Source: Urbifossiella sp046350095
GTDB taxonomy: Bacteria; Planctomycetota; Planctomycetia; Gemmatales; Gemmataceae
Length of the DNA: 64,000 nucleotides
Direction: 5' to 3'
Assembly: GCA_046350095.1 (NCBI GenBank)
Contig: JAXMBA010000002.1
Span: 2,289,019-2,353,018, forward strand
How positions within the stretch are numbered: position 1 is the first letter of the stretch; every line of letters starts with the position of its first letter. Shown here in pieces: positions 16,392-24,344 of this stretch. Both the position numbers and the translations under genes were made by a program. The notes beneath the pieces were generated by a model. The model was not told the DNA's origin. It did no database searches and saw nothing but the letters and a program-made list of their open reading frames with translations.

Positions 16392-16850
16392 ATGTTCTCG
16401 AAGACGGTCGAGTACGCGCTTCGCGCGGTCGTGCATTTGGCGCACGAGTCGCCGGCCGCCCGCACGACGGCGCAGATCGCCGACGCCACGCAGGTGGGGC
16501 CGGCGTACCTCGCCAAGATCCTTCAGGGGCTGGCGAAGGCCGGTATCGTCACCACCCAGCGCGGCGTCGGCGGCGGCGTGTCCCTCGGCCGCGACCCCGC
16601 CGACCTCACCATCCTCGACGTGGTGAACGCCGTCGAGCCGATCGGCCGCTACGCCTCCTGCCCGCTCGGGCTGCGGACGCACGGCGTCCGCCTGTGCCCG
16701 CTCCACCGGCGCGTGGACGACGCGATGGCGATGGTGGAGAAGGCGTTCGGCGAGACCACCCTCGCCGAGGTGCTGGCCGAGCCGAGCGAGAGCGTGCCGC
16801 TGTGCGAGGGCCCGCCGGTCGCGGAGCGGTTGCCGGTCCGGAAGCGCTGA
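16392..16850 (+). CDS. Rrf2 family transcriptional regulator
   Basis: A 152-residue regulator with the N-terminal winged-helix: MFSKTVEYALRAVVHLA, TTAQIADATQVGPAYLAKIL and the wing RGVGGGVSLGRDP. Cysteines C90, C102 and C138 could hold an iron-sulfur cluster, although the C90-C102 spacing (CPLGLRTHGVRLC) differs from the usual three-cysteine pattern of NsrR/IscR. The gene is read away from the protoglobin gene, so a gas- or redox-sensing circuit that controls it is likely. The ATG at 16392 follows GGGGGAGCGG. A small membrane protein gene follows 12 bp downstream. Confidence 0.9.
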   Translation: MFSKTVEYALRAVVHLAHESPAARTTAQIADATQVGPAYLAKILQGLAKAGIVTTQRGVGGGVSLGRDPADLTILDVVNAVEPIGRYASCPLGLRTHGVRLCPLHRRVDDAMAMVEKAFGETTLAEVLAEPSESVPLCEGPPVAERLPVRKR

Positions 16851-16862
16851 CCGGCGAGACCC

Positions 16863-17204
16863 ATGGACGACCTGTTCCCTTACCTGCTGGTCTGGCTGGC
16901 TGTCACCGTGCCCGGCGCGGTGGTCGGCTGGTTCGGCACGTTCCGCAAGGCCGGGCAGGCCGGGTGGAAGGCGCTCGTGCCGGCGTACAACGTCTTCGTC
17001 CTCGTCGTGGACGTGGCGAAGCTCAGCCCGCTGTGGGCCGCCCTGCTCCTCATCCCCGGCGTCAACCTCGTCGCCGCGCTGCTCGTGAACGTGGAAGTCG
17101 CCCGCCGGTTCGGCCGCAGCGAGTCGTTCGGCCTCGGCCTCGCCGTGTTCGGCTTCGTGTTCTACCCGGTGCTCGGGTTCGGCCCCGCGCGCTACCAGCG
17201 CTGA
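16863..17204 (+). CDS. Small membrane protein, DUF5684-like
   Basis: 113 residues with three hydrophobic segments (about 5-24, 38-53 and 56-72) and a further C-terminal hydrophobic stretch; it resembles the DUF5684 family. GTFRKAGQAGWKALVPAYN is the family's typical loop: a Gly/Trp-rich segment seen near signal-peptidase-associated small proteins. Its gene starts 12 bp after the Rrf2 stop, which suggests co-transcription. No function is known. Confidence 0.75.
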   Translation: MDDLFPYLLVWLAVTVPGAVVGWFGTFRKAGQAGWKALVPAYNVFVLVVDVAKLSPLWAALLLIPGVNLVAALLVNVEVARRFGRSESFGLGLAVFGFVFYPVLGFGPARYQR

Positions 17205-17444
17205 CCGGTCGTATCGGTCCCGCGAGCCGTGCGCCCTCCGGCTCGCCGCATCTTCCCCAGCTTGCCGACGTGTCGAGAGTTTCCCGGCCGTCACGGTCGA
17301 AGGAGTGGGCACGGCCGACGAGCCGCGCGGAAGGTGTGGACCGGGCCTCGGCAGGACGCTACGATTGGGGTGAGGACGTGCCCGCCCCCCCGCCGCCGCC
17401 GGCGTCTGCCGCCACCGCCCGATTCGCACCCGAGGCCCGTGCCC

Positions 17445-18761
17445 ATGCTCGATGTCATCCTCCCCGGCGCCGCGACGCGCACCTGTAGCGGCGCCAGCCG
17501 CCGCGACTTCCTCCGTGTCGGCGGGCTCGGCGCGGTCGCCCTGCCCACGCTCCTGAAGGCGGAGGCGAGCGGCGCCCCGGCGGCGCGGGCGCGGGCCAAG
17601 TCGGTGGTTCTTGTCTACCTCGGCGGCGGCCTCAGCCACCACGACACGTTCGACCTGAAGCCCGACGCCCCCGACGACATTCGCGGCAAGTACCGGGCGA
17701 TTCCGAGCAGCGTGCCCGGGTTGCAGGTCGGGGAGAAGTTGCCGCGCATGGCCCGCGTGATGGACAAGGTCGCGCTGGTCCGCTCCGGGGCGCACAACAA
17801 CGACCACCACGAGACGGCGACGAACTGGGTGCTGTCCGGCCGCTTCGGCACGCCGTTCGGCGACTGGCCGGCGATCGGCGCCGTGGTGGCGCACGAGACC
17901 GGCTTCAGCGGCACGCTCCCGCCGTACGTGTCGGTGCCGCGGAACCCGTCGTTCACCTGGGAGCTGGGCAAGAGCGCGTTCCTCGGCGGCCGCTACGAGT
18001 CGTTCAAGGCCGGCGACCCGAACACGCCGAACTACCAGGTTCAAGACCTGACGACGAACGGCCTCGCCGCCGACCGCGCCGGCCGCCGCGAATCGCTGCT
18101 GTCGGCGGTGGACGGCCTGGCGCGGCGCGTGGAAGGGAACGACCAGATCGCCACCTACGACGAGTTCCACGCCCGCGCCCGGGAGATGGTGCTGTCGCCG
18201 CAGGCCCGGCGGGCGTTCGCCATCGACCAGGAACCGGACAAGCTGCGCGACCGCTACGGCCGAAACACGCCGGGCCAGTCGATGCTGCTGGCGCGGCGGC
18301 TTGTGGAAGCCGGCGTGCGGTTCGTCACGGTGAACTACGGCGGCTGGGACCACCACGCCCGCATCTTCGAGGGGCTCGACCGGAAGCTGCCGGAGTTCGA
18401 CACGGCCGTGTCGGCGCTGGTGGAGGACATGCACGACCGCGGCACGTTCCAGGACACGCTGCTGGTGGTGATGGGCGAGTTCGGCCGCACGCCGAAGATC
18501 AACAAGGACGCCGGCCGCGACCACTGGGGGCAGGCGGCGTCGCTGCTGTTCGCGGGGGCGGGGGTGAAGCCGGGCTTCGTGCTCGGCCGCACCGACAAGC
18601 ACGGGGCGTTCACGACGCAGCGGCCGGTGGCGCCGGCGGACGTGGCGTACACCATCCTCGACGCGATGGGCGTGGACCCGCACAAGCACCTGCACACGCC
18701 GGACGGGCGGCCGGTCGAGATCCTCGACGCCGGGGAGCCGGTGCGGGAGCTATTTAGCTGA
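17445..18761 (+). CDS. DUF1501 family protein with Tat-type signal
   Basis: A 438-residue exported protein of the DUF1501 (sulfatase-like fold) group typical of planctomycetes. The N-terminus has SRRDFLRVGGLGAVALP, a twin-arginine-like signal. The body has VVLVYLGGGLSHHDTFDLKP, RSGAHNNDHHETATNWVLSG, VNYGGWDHHARIFEGLD and GEFGRTPKINKDAGRDHWG. Such proteins usually occur beside DUF1549/DUF1553 partners, but none is adjacent here; one lies at 55.8 kb. The ATG at 17445 gives the signal at the correct place. The reaction is unknown. Confidence 0.95.
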   Translation: MLDVILPGAATRTCSGASRRDFLRVGGLGAVALPTLLKAEASGAPAARARAKSVVLVYLGGGLSHHDTFDLKPDAPDDIRGKYRAIPSSVPGLQVGEKLPRMARVMDKVALVRSGAHNNDHHETATNWVLSGRFGTPFGDWPAIGAVVAHETGFSGTLPPYVSVPRNPSFTWELGKSAFLGGRYESFKAGDPNTPNYQVQDLTTNGLAADRAGRRESLLSAVDGLARRVEGNDQIATYDEFHARAREMVLSPQARRAFAIDQEPDKLRDRYGRNTPGQSMLLARRLVEAGVRFVTVNYGGWDHHARIFEGLDRKLPEFDTAVSALVEDMHDRGTFQDTLLVVMGEFGRTPKINKDAGRDHWGQAASLLFAGAGVKPGFVLGRTDKHGAFTTQRPVAPADVAYTILDAMGVDPHKHLHTPDGRPVEILDAGEPVRELFS

Positions 18762-18770
18762 ACGAAATTT

Positions 18771-18850
18771 GACGGGATAACAGGATGAACGGGATACCGA
18801 ACCGGAGCCAGAGTCTTGGCTCGGTATCTCGTTCATCCTGTTATCCCGTC
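18771..18850. repeat. Palindromic repeat, GGATAACAGGATGAAC family, copy 1
   Basis: 30-bp arms 18771-18800 and 18821-18850 are reverse complements with one mismatch. The arms begin GACGGGATAACAGG and end near ATACCGA. The loop contains GTCTTGGCTCGG. It fills the gap between the DUF1501 stop and the PPC-domain gene. Copies 2 (44974) and 3 (49101) share the design but differ in arm bases in a matched way. Confidence 0.9.
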
Positions 18851-18881
18851 CATTTTGCTTTCCTTCTTTCTCGCTGATCCC

Positions 18882-19637
18882 ATGCCCCGTGCCGCACTTC
18901 TGTTCCTTCTCGCTGTCCCGGTGGTCGCGTCCGCCCCCGCCGCGGCGCAGAAGAAGGAGCCCGACAAGAAGACGGACGCGCCCAGGGTCCTCTACGCCGT
19001 CCCGCTCGTCGCCGCGCCCGGCACCAAGCAGAAGCTCACCCTCCGCGGCAAGCACCTCGACACCGTCAAGGAGGCGACTGCGTCCGACGGCACCGCCGTG
19101 AAGGTGCTCGGGGCGAAGAAGGCGGCGCCGCCCAACAACTACCCCGCGGACCGCGTCGGCGACAGCGAAGTCGAGGTCGAGCTGACGCTGCCGAAGGACG
19201 TCAAGCCCGGCGTGACACTCACCGCCGGCGGCGGCGAGCCCTACAAGCTGCTGATTCCCGACGAATTAGCGGCGGTCGCCGAGAGGGAACCGAACGACGG
19301 GTACGACGCGGCGCAGCCGATCACCCCGCCGTGCGCCGTCGTCGGCGTGATCCACCAGGAGAAGAACCCGGACGTGTTCCGCGTCGCCGGCAAGGCGGGG
19401 CAGAAGCTCCGCGCCGAGGTGCAGGCTTCACGCTTCGGCTCGCCGCTCGACGGCATCCTGACAGTCGTGGACGAGAACCGCCGGTTCGTCGCCGCGAACG
19501 ACGACGCGAACGCCAGCCGCGACCCGGCCGTGGGCGTGACGCTGCCGCGGGACGGCGTGTACTTCCTGTCGCTGATCGACGCGCACGACCTGGGCGGCGC
19601 GGGCTTCGGCTACCGGCTGGTCGTCCGCCTGGAGTAG
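18882..19637 (+). CDS. Secreted PPC-domain protein
   Basis: A 251-residue protein with a signal peptide (MPRAALLFLLAVPVVASA then PAAAQ) and a lysine/aspartate-rich start. An Ig-like/IPT-type segment follows (KLTLRGKHLDTVKEATASDG). The C-terminal half is a bacterial pre-peptidase (PPC) domain, recognisable by AEREPNDGYDAAQPI, the DVFRVAGKAGQKLRAEV core and FVAANDD. These domains act in adhesion or protein folding outside the cell. The ATG at 18882 is preferred over the in-frame ATG at 18816, which lies inside the palindromic repeat. Confidence 0.85.
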   Translation: MPRAALLFLLAVPVVASAPAAAQKKEPDKKTDAPRVLYAVPLVAAPGTKQKLTLRGKHLDTVKEATASDGTAVKVLGAKKAAPPNNYPADRVGDSEVEVELTLPKDVKPGVTLTAGGGEPYKLLIPDELAAVAEREPNDGYDAAQPITPPCAVVGVIHQEKNPDVFRVAGKAGQKLRAEVQASRFGSPLDGILTVVDENRRFVAANDDANASRDPAVGVTLPRDGVYFLSLIDAHDLGGAGFGYRLVVRLE

Positions 19638-19652
19638 GCCCACGGGCGCCGC

Positions 19653-20858
19653 TCACCCCTCGCGTTCGAGCACGTCGGGAATGTCGTAGCTCAGCCCCGC
19701 GACGGTGATGCGCTTGTACGGCCAGTCGGTCGGCGGCGTCACGCACTCGGGGCCGTCGGCCGCCACCACCACCGTATCCACCACCGCCGCCGGGCCGATC
19801 CGCGGCTGCCACACCAGCGGCTGGCCCGCCGCGAACGGCTCGTCGTGCCCGGCCCGGCGCAACTCCTCGGCCGCGAACCGACCGGTGCCGTAGCCCGGCG
19901 GCGCCAGCCGGCCGTCGAACTCGTGCGTCGTGCCGGCGAGCAGTTCCGGCACGCTCTCCCGTGCCGCCCTCATCGTGCCGCCCACGACCGACGACGCGCG
20001 GAACACCGCCGCCAGCAGCGCGGCCCGGTCGTACCCCTTGCGGAAGTCCGCCGGCGCCGGCCCGAAGCTCACCGCCCGCCCGGCCGTGGCGTACAGCCCG
20101 CCGCGCTGCGCGGTCGCCTGGATGGTGATGGTGTGCCGCGCGGCCGCGGCGGTGAACCCGGCCCGCCGGTACTTCGCGCCGCGGTCGTCGGCCGTCACGC
20201 TGATCGCCGCCGGCTCCACCCCGCGGTGCAGCAGCCGGTGCCCGACGTGCCCCGCCACCTCTTCTTCCGTCATGCCGCGCTGGACGGTGCGGGCCGTCGC
20301 CTCGACCGCGTGGGCGACGCGCGCCCCGAGCGCGCGGTAGTCGTCCAGTTCGGCCGCGCTCAGCACCCGCACTAGCGGCCGCAGCCGTTCGGCGATCGGG
20401 TGCGTGTGCGGGAACGGGCGGTCCGCCGCGACCTGCTTCCCGGCGGTGACGCTCTGCAGCAGGTCGGCCCGGCCGCCGTCCCACGCCCACTCCTTCAGCT
20501 GGAACCCGAGGCGGTCGAGTTCCTCGTCAAACAGGCGTTGCGTGTCGGCGTTCGAGCCGAGGAGCCAGCGCTGCCGGCCGTTCGTGTAGACGCCCGGGCG
20601 CTCGCTGTCGGCGATGAGCCCGCGGACGTTCATCCCGGCGGTGAACCAGCTCACGTGCGCCGGCATCAGCAGCAGGGCGCCCTCGCAGCCCATCGCCTCC
20701 AGCAGCCTCGCCACCTGCTCCTGCTTGGCGTCGACGTCGGCGCGGCGTGCGGCGACGCGGTCGCCGTCCGGCGCGTGGTGGACGCCGTTCGCGGCGGGGG
20801 CGACGGTGCCGGTTTCGTGGAGGTCGAGCTTCAGTTCGCCGGAGTCGAACGGTTCCAT
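19653..20858 (-). CDS. M24 (aminopeptidase P)-like protein with missing metal ligands
   Basis: A 401-residue protein whose order resembles Xaa-Pro aminopeptidase/M24 enzymes: an N-terminal creatinase-type domain (LLMPAHVSWFTAGMNVRGL) and a C-terminal pita-bread-like domain (RGMTEEEVAGHVGHRLLHRGVEP). The usual five metal ligands (two Asp, one His, two Glu) are not visible. ITIQATAQRGGLYATAG occurs where DxGxxxxGYxSD would be, and PPGYGTGRF replaces the GHGIG region. It is probably a non-catalytic relative that binds peptides or metabolites. The ATG at 20858 lies 25 codons inside the open frame and precedes the acidic start MEPFDSGELK. Confidence 0.7.
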   Translation of the reverse strand: MEPFDSGELKLDLHETGTVAPAANGVHHAPDGDRVAARRADVDAKQEQVARLLEAMGCEGALLLMPAHVSWFTAGMNVRGLIADSERPGVYTNGRQRWLLGSNADTQRLFDEELDRLGFQLKEWAWDGGRADLLQSVTAGKQVAADRPFPHTHPIAERLRPLVRVLSAAELDDYRALGARVAHAVEATARTVQRGMTEEEVAGHVGHRLLHRGVEPAAISVTADDRGAKYRRAGFTAAAARHTITIQATAQRGGLYATAGRAVSFGPAPADFRKGYDRAALLAAVFRASSVVGGTMRAARESVPELLAGTTHEFDGRLAPPGYGTGRFAAEELRRAGHDEPFAAGQPLVWQPRIGPAAVVDTVVVAADGPECVTPPTDWPYKRITVAGLSYDIPDVLEREG

Positions 20859-20950
20859 GGTCTTGAATTGTAGGCCGCGGCGGGGAGGCGGCGGTAAGGC
20901 ACGCGGGTTGCGTGGGTATCCTCGAACGAGCACCCCCCGGAGGCACCCCG

Positions 20951-21301
20951 ATGACCCGATTCCTGTTCGCCGCCGCCCTCGCCGCGGGCGGCACGCTCGC
21001 GTTCAGCAGCGCGGCGCAGGCCCAGTACGTGTACCGGTACAGCAACGTGAACCCGTGGACGGGCGGCGTCGTCACCCAGGGCGGCGTCGTGACGCCGTTC
21101 AGCGCCCAGCAGGGCGTGCAGTACGTGAACCCGTGGACGGGCACGCAGGTGCAGCGCTACTCGTACCAGAACGCCTGGGGCACGAACGTGTACCGCAACG
21201 CCGGGTTCAGCCCCTACTACGGCGGCTACAACCGCGGCTACGCCTACCCCGGCTTCCGCGCCAGCCCGTTCGCCGGCTCGTGGTACAACTACCGCTGGTA
21301 A
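20951..21301 (+). CDS. Secreted Tyr/Gly/Asn-rich protein
   Basis: 116 residues: a clear signal peptide (FAAALAAGGTLAFSSAAQA) and a mature part dominated by Tyr, Asn, Gly and Val. A short motif recurs: NVNPWTGGVVTQGG at about 34-47 and YVNPWTGTQVQ at about 65-75. The tail YYGGYNRGYAYPGFRASPF is aromatic-glycine rich. This composition suggests an exposed surface or matrix protein. No family is recognised. An intrinsic terminator follows directly. Confidence 0.75.
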   Translation: MTRFLFAAALAAGGTLAFSSAAQAQYVYRYSNVNPWTGGVVTQGGVVTPFSAQQGVQYVNPWTGTQVQRYSYQNAWGTNVYRNAGFSPYYGGYNRGYAYPGFRASPFAGSWYNYRW

Positions 21302-21316
21302 CGTGTGAGCGAACCG

Positions 21317-21348
21317 AAAGCCCGGGGTCGATTGGCCCCGGGCTTTTT
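21317..21348 (+). terminator. Intrinsic terminator after the Tyr/Gly-rich protein gene
   Basis: AAAGCCCGGGG, a short loop, then CCCCGGGCTTTTT. The stem is about 11 bp and ends in a T-tract. It starts 16 bases after the stop codon and lies before the end of the convergent response regulator gene. Confidence 0.85.
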
Positions 21349-21355
21349 CGTTGAA

Positions 21356-21802
21356 TCAGCCGAACGAGGCCAGCGCCTCGACCACCCGGGCCGGGTCGGC
21401 CGGCTTCGTCAGGTGCAGGTCGAAGCCGGCGCGGGCCTCGCGCATGGCCTCCTCCGGGCCGTCGATCGCCGTGATCGCCGCCAAGAATAGCGGGCGGTCG
21501 CTGCCCCGCTCTCGCAGCCGCTCCGCCAGTTCACAGCCGTCCATCCGCGGCATGTTCACGTCGAACAGGCCCGCGTCCGGGCGGAACTCGTCGAACGCCG
21601 CCAGCGCCGCGCGGCCGTTGTAGCACACGCGCACGTCGGCGCCGCACAGCCGGAGCAGGTCGGCCAGCGAGTCGGCGGCGTCGCGGTTGTCGTCCACCAC
21701 GAGCACTCGCAGGTTCAAGAATGGCAAGTGGGCGCGCCGGACCGCCGACGGCGACGTGAACGTCACCGCCGGCGGCTCGGGAGAGGATGGGGGAGTGACC
21801 AT
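21356..21802 (-). CDS. Single-domain response regulator (CheY-like receiver)
   Basis: 148 residues: a 30-residue N-terminal extension without recognisable domain, then a receiver. Key residues are D37-D38 (LVVDDNRD), the phosphoacceptor D81 (GLFDVNMPRMDG), a Thr in AITAID and the conserved Lys in LTKPADPAR. No output domain or neighbouring histidine kinase is present, so it must receive phosphate from a distant kinase. ATG at 21802 is the best start; the open frame runs 48 codons further upstream without domain. Confidence 0.93.
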   Translation of the reverse strand: MVTPPSSPEPPAVTFTSPSAVRRAHLPFLNLRVLVVDDNRDAADSLADLLRLCGADVRVCYNGRAALAAFDEFRPDAGLFDVNMPRMDGCELAERLRERGSDRPLFLAAITAIDGPEEAMREARAGFDLHLTKPADPARVVEALASFG

Positions 21803-21939
21803 CGGTTGTCCTCTTGCGGCCGGGCGGGGCCGGGGAAATCGGGTAGATAGTGGACATCCGTGTCCGTAATGAGAAGACGAAGCAACGCCGGTGCCCGTTC
21901 CCGGAGCGGGCGACGGATTCCCCTGGTGGCAGGACAGAT

Positions 21940-22686
21940 ATGGCACAGGCGCGTGTCGCGGTTGTCACAGGCGGCGGCTCCGGCATCGGCCGCGCGGCGG
22001 CGCGGGCCTTACACCGCGACGGGTGGGCGGTCGTGGTCGCCGGCCGGCGGGCCGAGGCGCTCGCCGAGACGGCCGCCGCCGACCCCACCCGGATCCTCGC
22101 CGTGCCGACCGACGTGACCGACCCCGACTCCGTGCGGGCCCTGTTCGACCGCGCCGTCGCGGCGTTCGGGCGCGTGGACCTGCTGTTCAACAACGCCGGC
22201 GTGACGGCCCCCGGCGTGGCACTGGACGAGCTGCCGCTGGACCGCTGGCGCGCCGCCGTGGACACGAACCTGACGGGCGTGTTCCTGTGCCTCCAGCAGG
22301 CGTTCCGGGTGATGAAGGCTCAGGACCCGCGCGGCGGGCGCGTCATCAACAACGGGTCGATCTCGGCGCACGTGCCGCGGCCGAACTCGGCCCCGTACAC
22401 GGCGACCAAGCACGCCGTCACCGGGCTGACGAAGGCGGCGGCACTCGACGGCCGGGCGGTCGGCATCGCCGTCGGGCAGATCGACGTCGGGAACGCGGCG
22501 ACGGACATGACGGGCCGGATGGCCGCGGGCGTGCCGCAGGCGAACGGCACGGTGGCGGTCGAGCCGACGATGGACGTGGAGCACGTGGCGCGGGCGGTGG
22601 TCTACATGGCCGGACTGCCGCCCGAGGCAAACGTGCTGTTCCTGACCGTGATGGCGACCGGGATGCCGTTCGTCGGGCGGGGCTGA
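21940..22686 (+). CDS. SDR family oxidoreductase
   Basis: A 248-residue short-chain dehydrogenase: TGGGSGIG near the N-terminus, FNNAG, the serine in NNGSISAH, and YTATK as the catalytic Tyr-x-x-x-Lys. The ATG at 21940 follows AGGACAGAT, a suitable ribosome-binding site, and gives a normal N-terminus (MAQARVAVVTGGG). The C-terminus ATGMPFVGRG is short for the family. The gene is convergent with the small lipoprotein gene, with 2 bp between them. Substrate unknown. Confidence 0.93.
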   Translation: MAQARVAVVTGGGSGIGRAAARALHRDGWAVVVAGRRAEALAETAAADPTRILAVPTDVTDPDSVRALFDRAVAAFGRVDLLFNNAGVTAPGVALDELPLDRWRAAVDTNLTGVFLCLQQAFRVMKAQDPRGGRVINNGSISAHVPRPNSAPYTATKHAVTGLTKAAALDGRAVGIAVGQIDVGNAATDMTGRMAAGVPQANGTVAVEPTMDVEHVARAVVYMAGLPPEANVLFLTVMATGMPFVGRG

Positions 22687-22688
22687 CC

Positions 22689-22868
22689 CTACGGCCGCGG
22701 CGGCAGCCCCTTCATCGGGCCGGCGTCGGCCGACGCGGCCGGGGGCGGCGCCTTCGCCGCGATCGGGGGGAGCGGGGCGGCCGGCGACTGGGCCTGCGTC
22801 GGGCCGCAGCCCACAGCGGCCGAACCGGTGACGACGGCGACGAGGAGCAACAAGATTGGGCGCGTCAT
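22689..22868 (-). CDS. Small Pro/Ala-rich lipoprotein paired with DUF1559 gene
   Basis: 59 residues with a lipoprotein signal: MTRPILLLLVAVVTGSAAVGCG, where the lipobox AAVGC gives a lipidated cysteine at residue 21. The mature chain is Pro/Ala-rich (PAAPLPPIAAKAPPPAA) and ends GLPPRP. It begins 15 bp after the end of the DUF1559 gene on the same strand, the recurring layout of this region. The function is unknown; it is probably anchored in the membrane facing the same compartment as the DUF1559 protein. Confidence 0.72.
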   Translation of the reverse strand: MTRPILLLLVAVVTGSAAVGCGPTQAQSPAAPLPPIAAKAPPPAASADAGPMKGLPPRP

Positions 22869-22883
22869 GGCGAGCTCTCGGGG

Positions 22884-23855
22884 TTAGTTGAGGAGGGCGG
22901 CCGGGTCCACGTTCACGCCGTCCTTCCAGCCGGACATGTACACCAGCGCCGTGTACGCCGACCCGCCGGTGACGTACTTGCGGGCGGAGCGGACGGACCC
23001 GTCGCCCATGGCGAACTGGACCACGCCGGCGTGCCGGCTGCCGAACCCGTTCCACCCGTTGGCGTCGGTCGGGTTCGGGATGCCGCCCCAGGCCGTCGGG
23101 AGCGGGCCGGCCAGCGCCCAGCTCCAGGCGAACTGCCGCGGGCCGACCTCGGGGTCGCCCAGGGCTTCGCCGAACATCAGGGTGTTGCTCAGCCCGTCGG
23201 CCGCGGCCGCCTGCCCGGCGGTGCCCGACGAGCGGTTCGTGAACAGGCCGGCGTACTGCGGCATCACGGCGTCGGCGTACCCGCCGACGGCCAGGTAGCT
23301 CGTCTTGCCAAGCGCCTGCCCCCACGGCGGGCCGAAGTACCACCGCGCCAGCCGGGCCGACGACCCGGCCACGTCAACCACCGGCCAGGCCGCGTTCTGC
23401 GCGGACTCGATGTCGCCGTCCGAGGGGCAGAGAAACGTCTTGACCTTGCTCTGCGCCGCGGCCGCCGGGCCGGCGTTCCACAGCACGTGCGAGTACTGCT
23501 TCCGCGGCGCGAGGTAGTCCGGGGCGACGCCGGTGGCGAACACCGCCGCCACGCTCGTCTGCTCCACGTAGGGGAGGAGGTGCGGCAGCGTGCCGACGCC
23601 CTGGGTGGTGGACACGGTCGCCGAGGAGTACGTCCCGGTGGCGGTCATGTGCAGCAGCGCCCCCGGGGCGAACGTGCCGGTGGTGGCCTCGTAGTTGTGG
23701 GCGCCCAGGGCGACCTGCTTCAGGTTGTTCTGGCAGGCGCTGCGGGCGGCGGCCTCGCGGACCTTCTGGACGGCCGGCAGCAGCAGGCCGATCAGGACCG
23801 CGATGATGGCAATGACGACCAGCAGCTCGATGAGGGTGAACGCGCGACGTGTCAT
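22884..23855 (-). CDS. DUF1559 prepilin-like protein (module 1)
   Basis: 323 residues. The N-terminus RRAFTLIELLVVIAIIAVLI is the type IV prepilin-like cleavage and methylation motif (F at +1, E at +5) followed by the hydrophobic helix. Next come AARSACQNNLKQVALGAHNYE and a C-terminal region ending in a GDGSVRSARKYV motif (the H-X9-DG type). Prepilin peptidase would process it, and a pseudopilus or surface structure is likely. It is the last of four such genes on this strand and is followed by a small lipoprotein gene. Confidence 0.95.
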   Translation of the reverse strand: MTRRAFTLIELLVVIAIIAVLIGLLLPAVQKVREAAARSACQNNLKQVALGAHNYEATTGTFAPGALLHMTATGTYSSATVSTTQGVGTLPHLLPYVEQTSVAAVFATGVAPDYLAPRKQYSHVLWNAGPAAAAQSKVKTFLCPSDGDIESAQNAAWPVVDVAGSSARLARWYFGPPWGQALGKTSYLAVGGYADAVMPQYAGLFTNRSSGTAGQAAAADGLSNTLMFGEALGDPEVGPRQFAWSWALAGPLPTAWGGIPNPTDANGWNGFGSRHAGVVQFAMGDGSVRSARKYVTGGSAYTALVYMSGWKDGVNVDPAALLN

Positions 23856-24089
23856 GGGGGTGGGACCAGCAATTCGTCAGCGGGCGGGCCGGGGGGGCGG
23901 GCCGGGGGGCATCTCCCGGTCGCCGGGCGCCCGACGGACGGTACGTGGTAAACCGTAGAACACGCCGGGCGGTGCGGTCGTGACGATTGCCGGGTTTTTG
24001 ATGAACGGGCGAGGTGAACCGGTGGCGAAAACGAACCGGCCGCCGGGAGCTCCGGCGGCCGGTGGTTGGCAGGGGGAAATCACGTCCGC

Positions 24090-24305
<216 letters not shown>

Positions 24306-24344
24306 TCCGCTGGGTAGGGGGCGTCGGCCACCCCGGGTTCGTAC

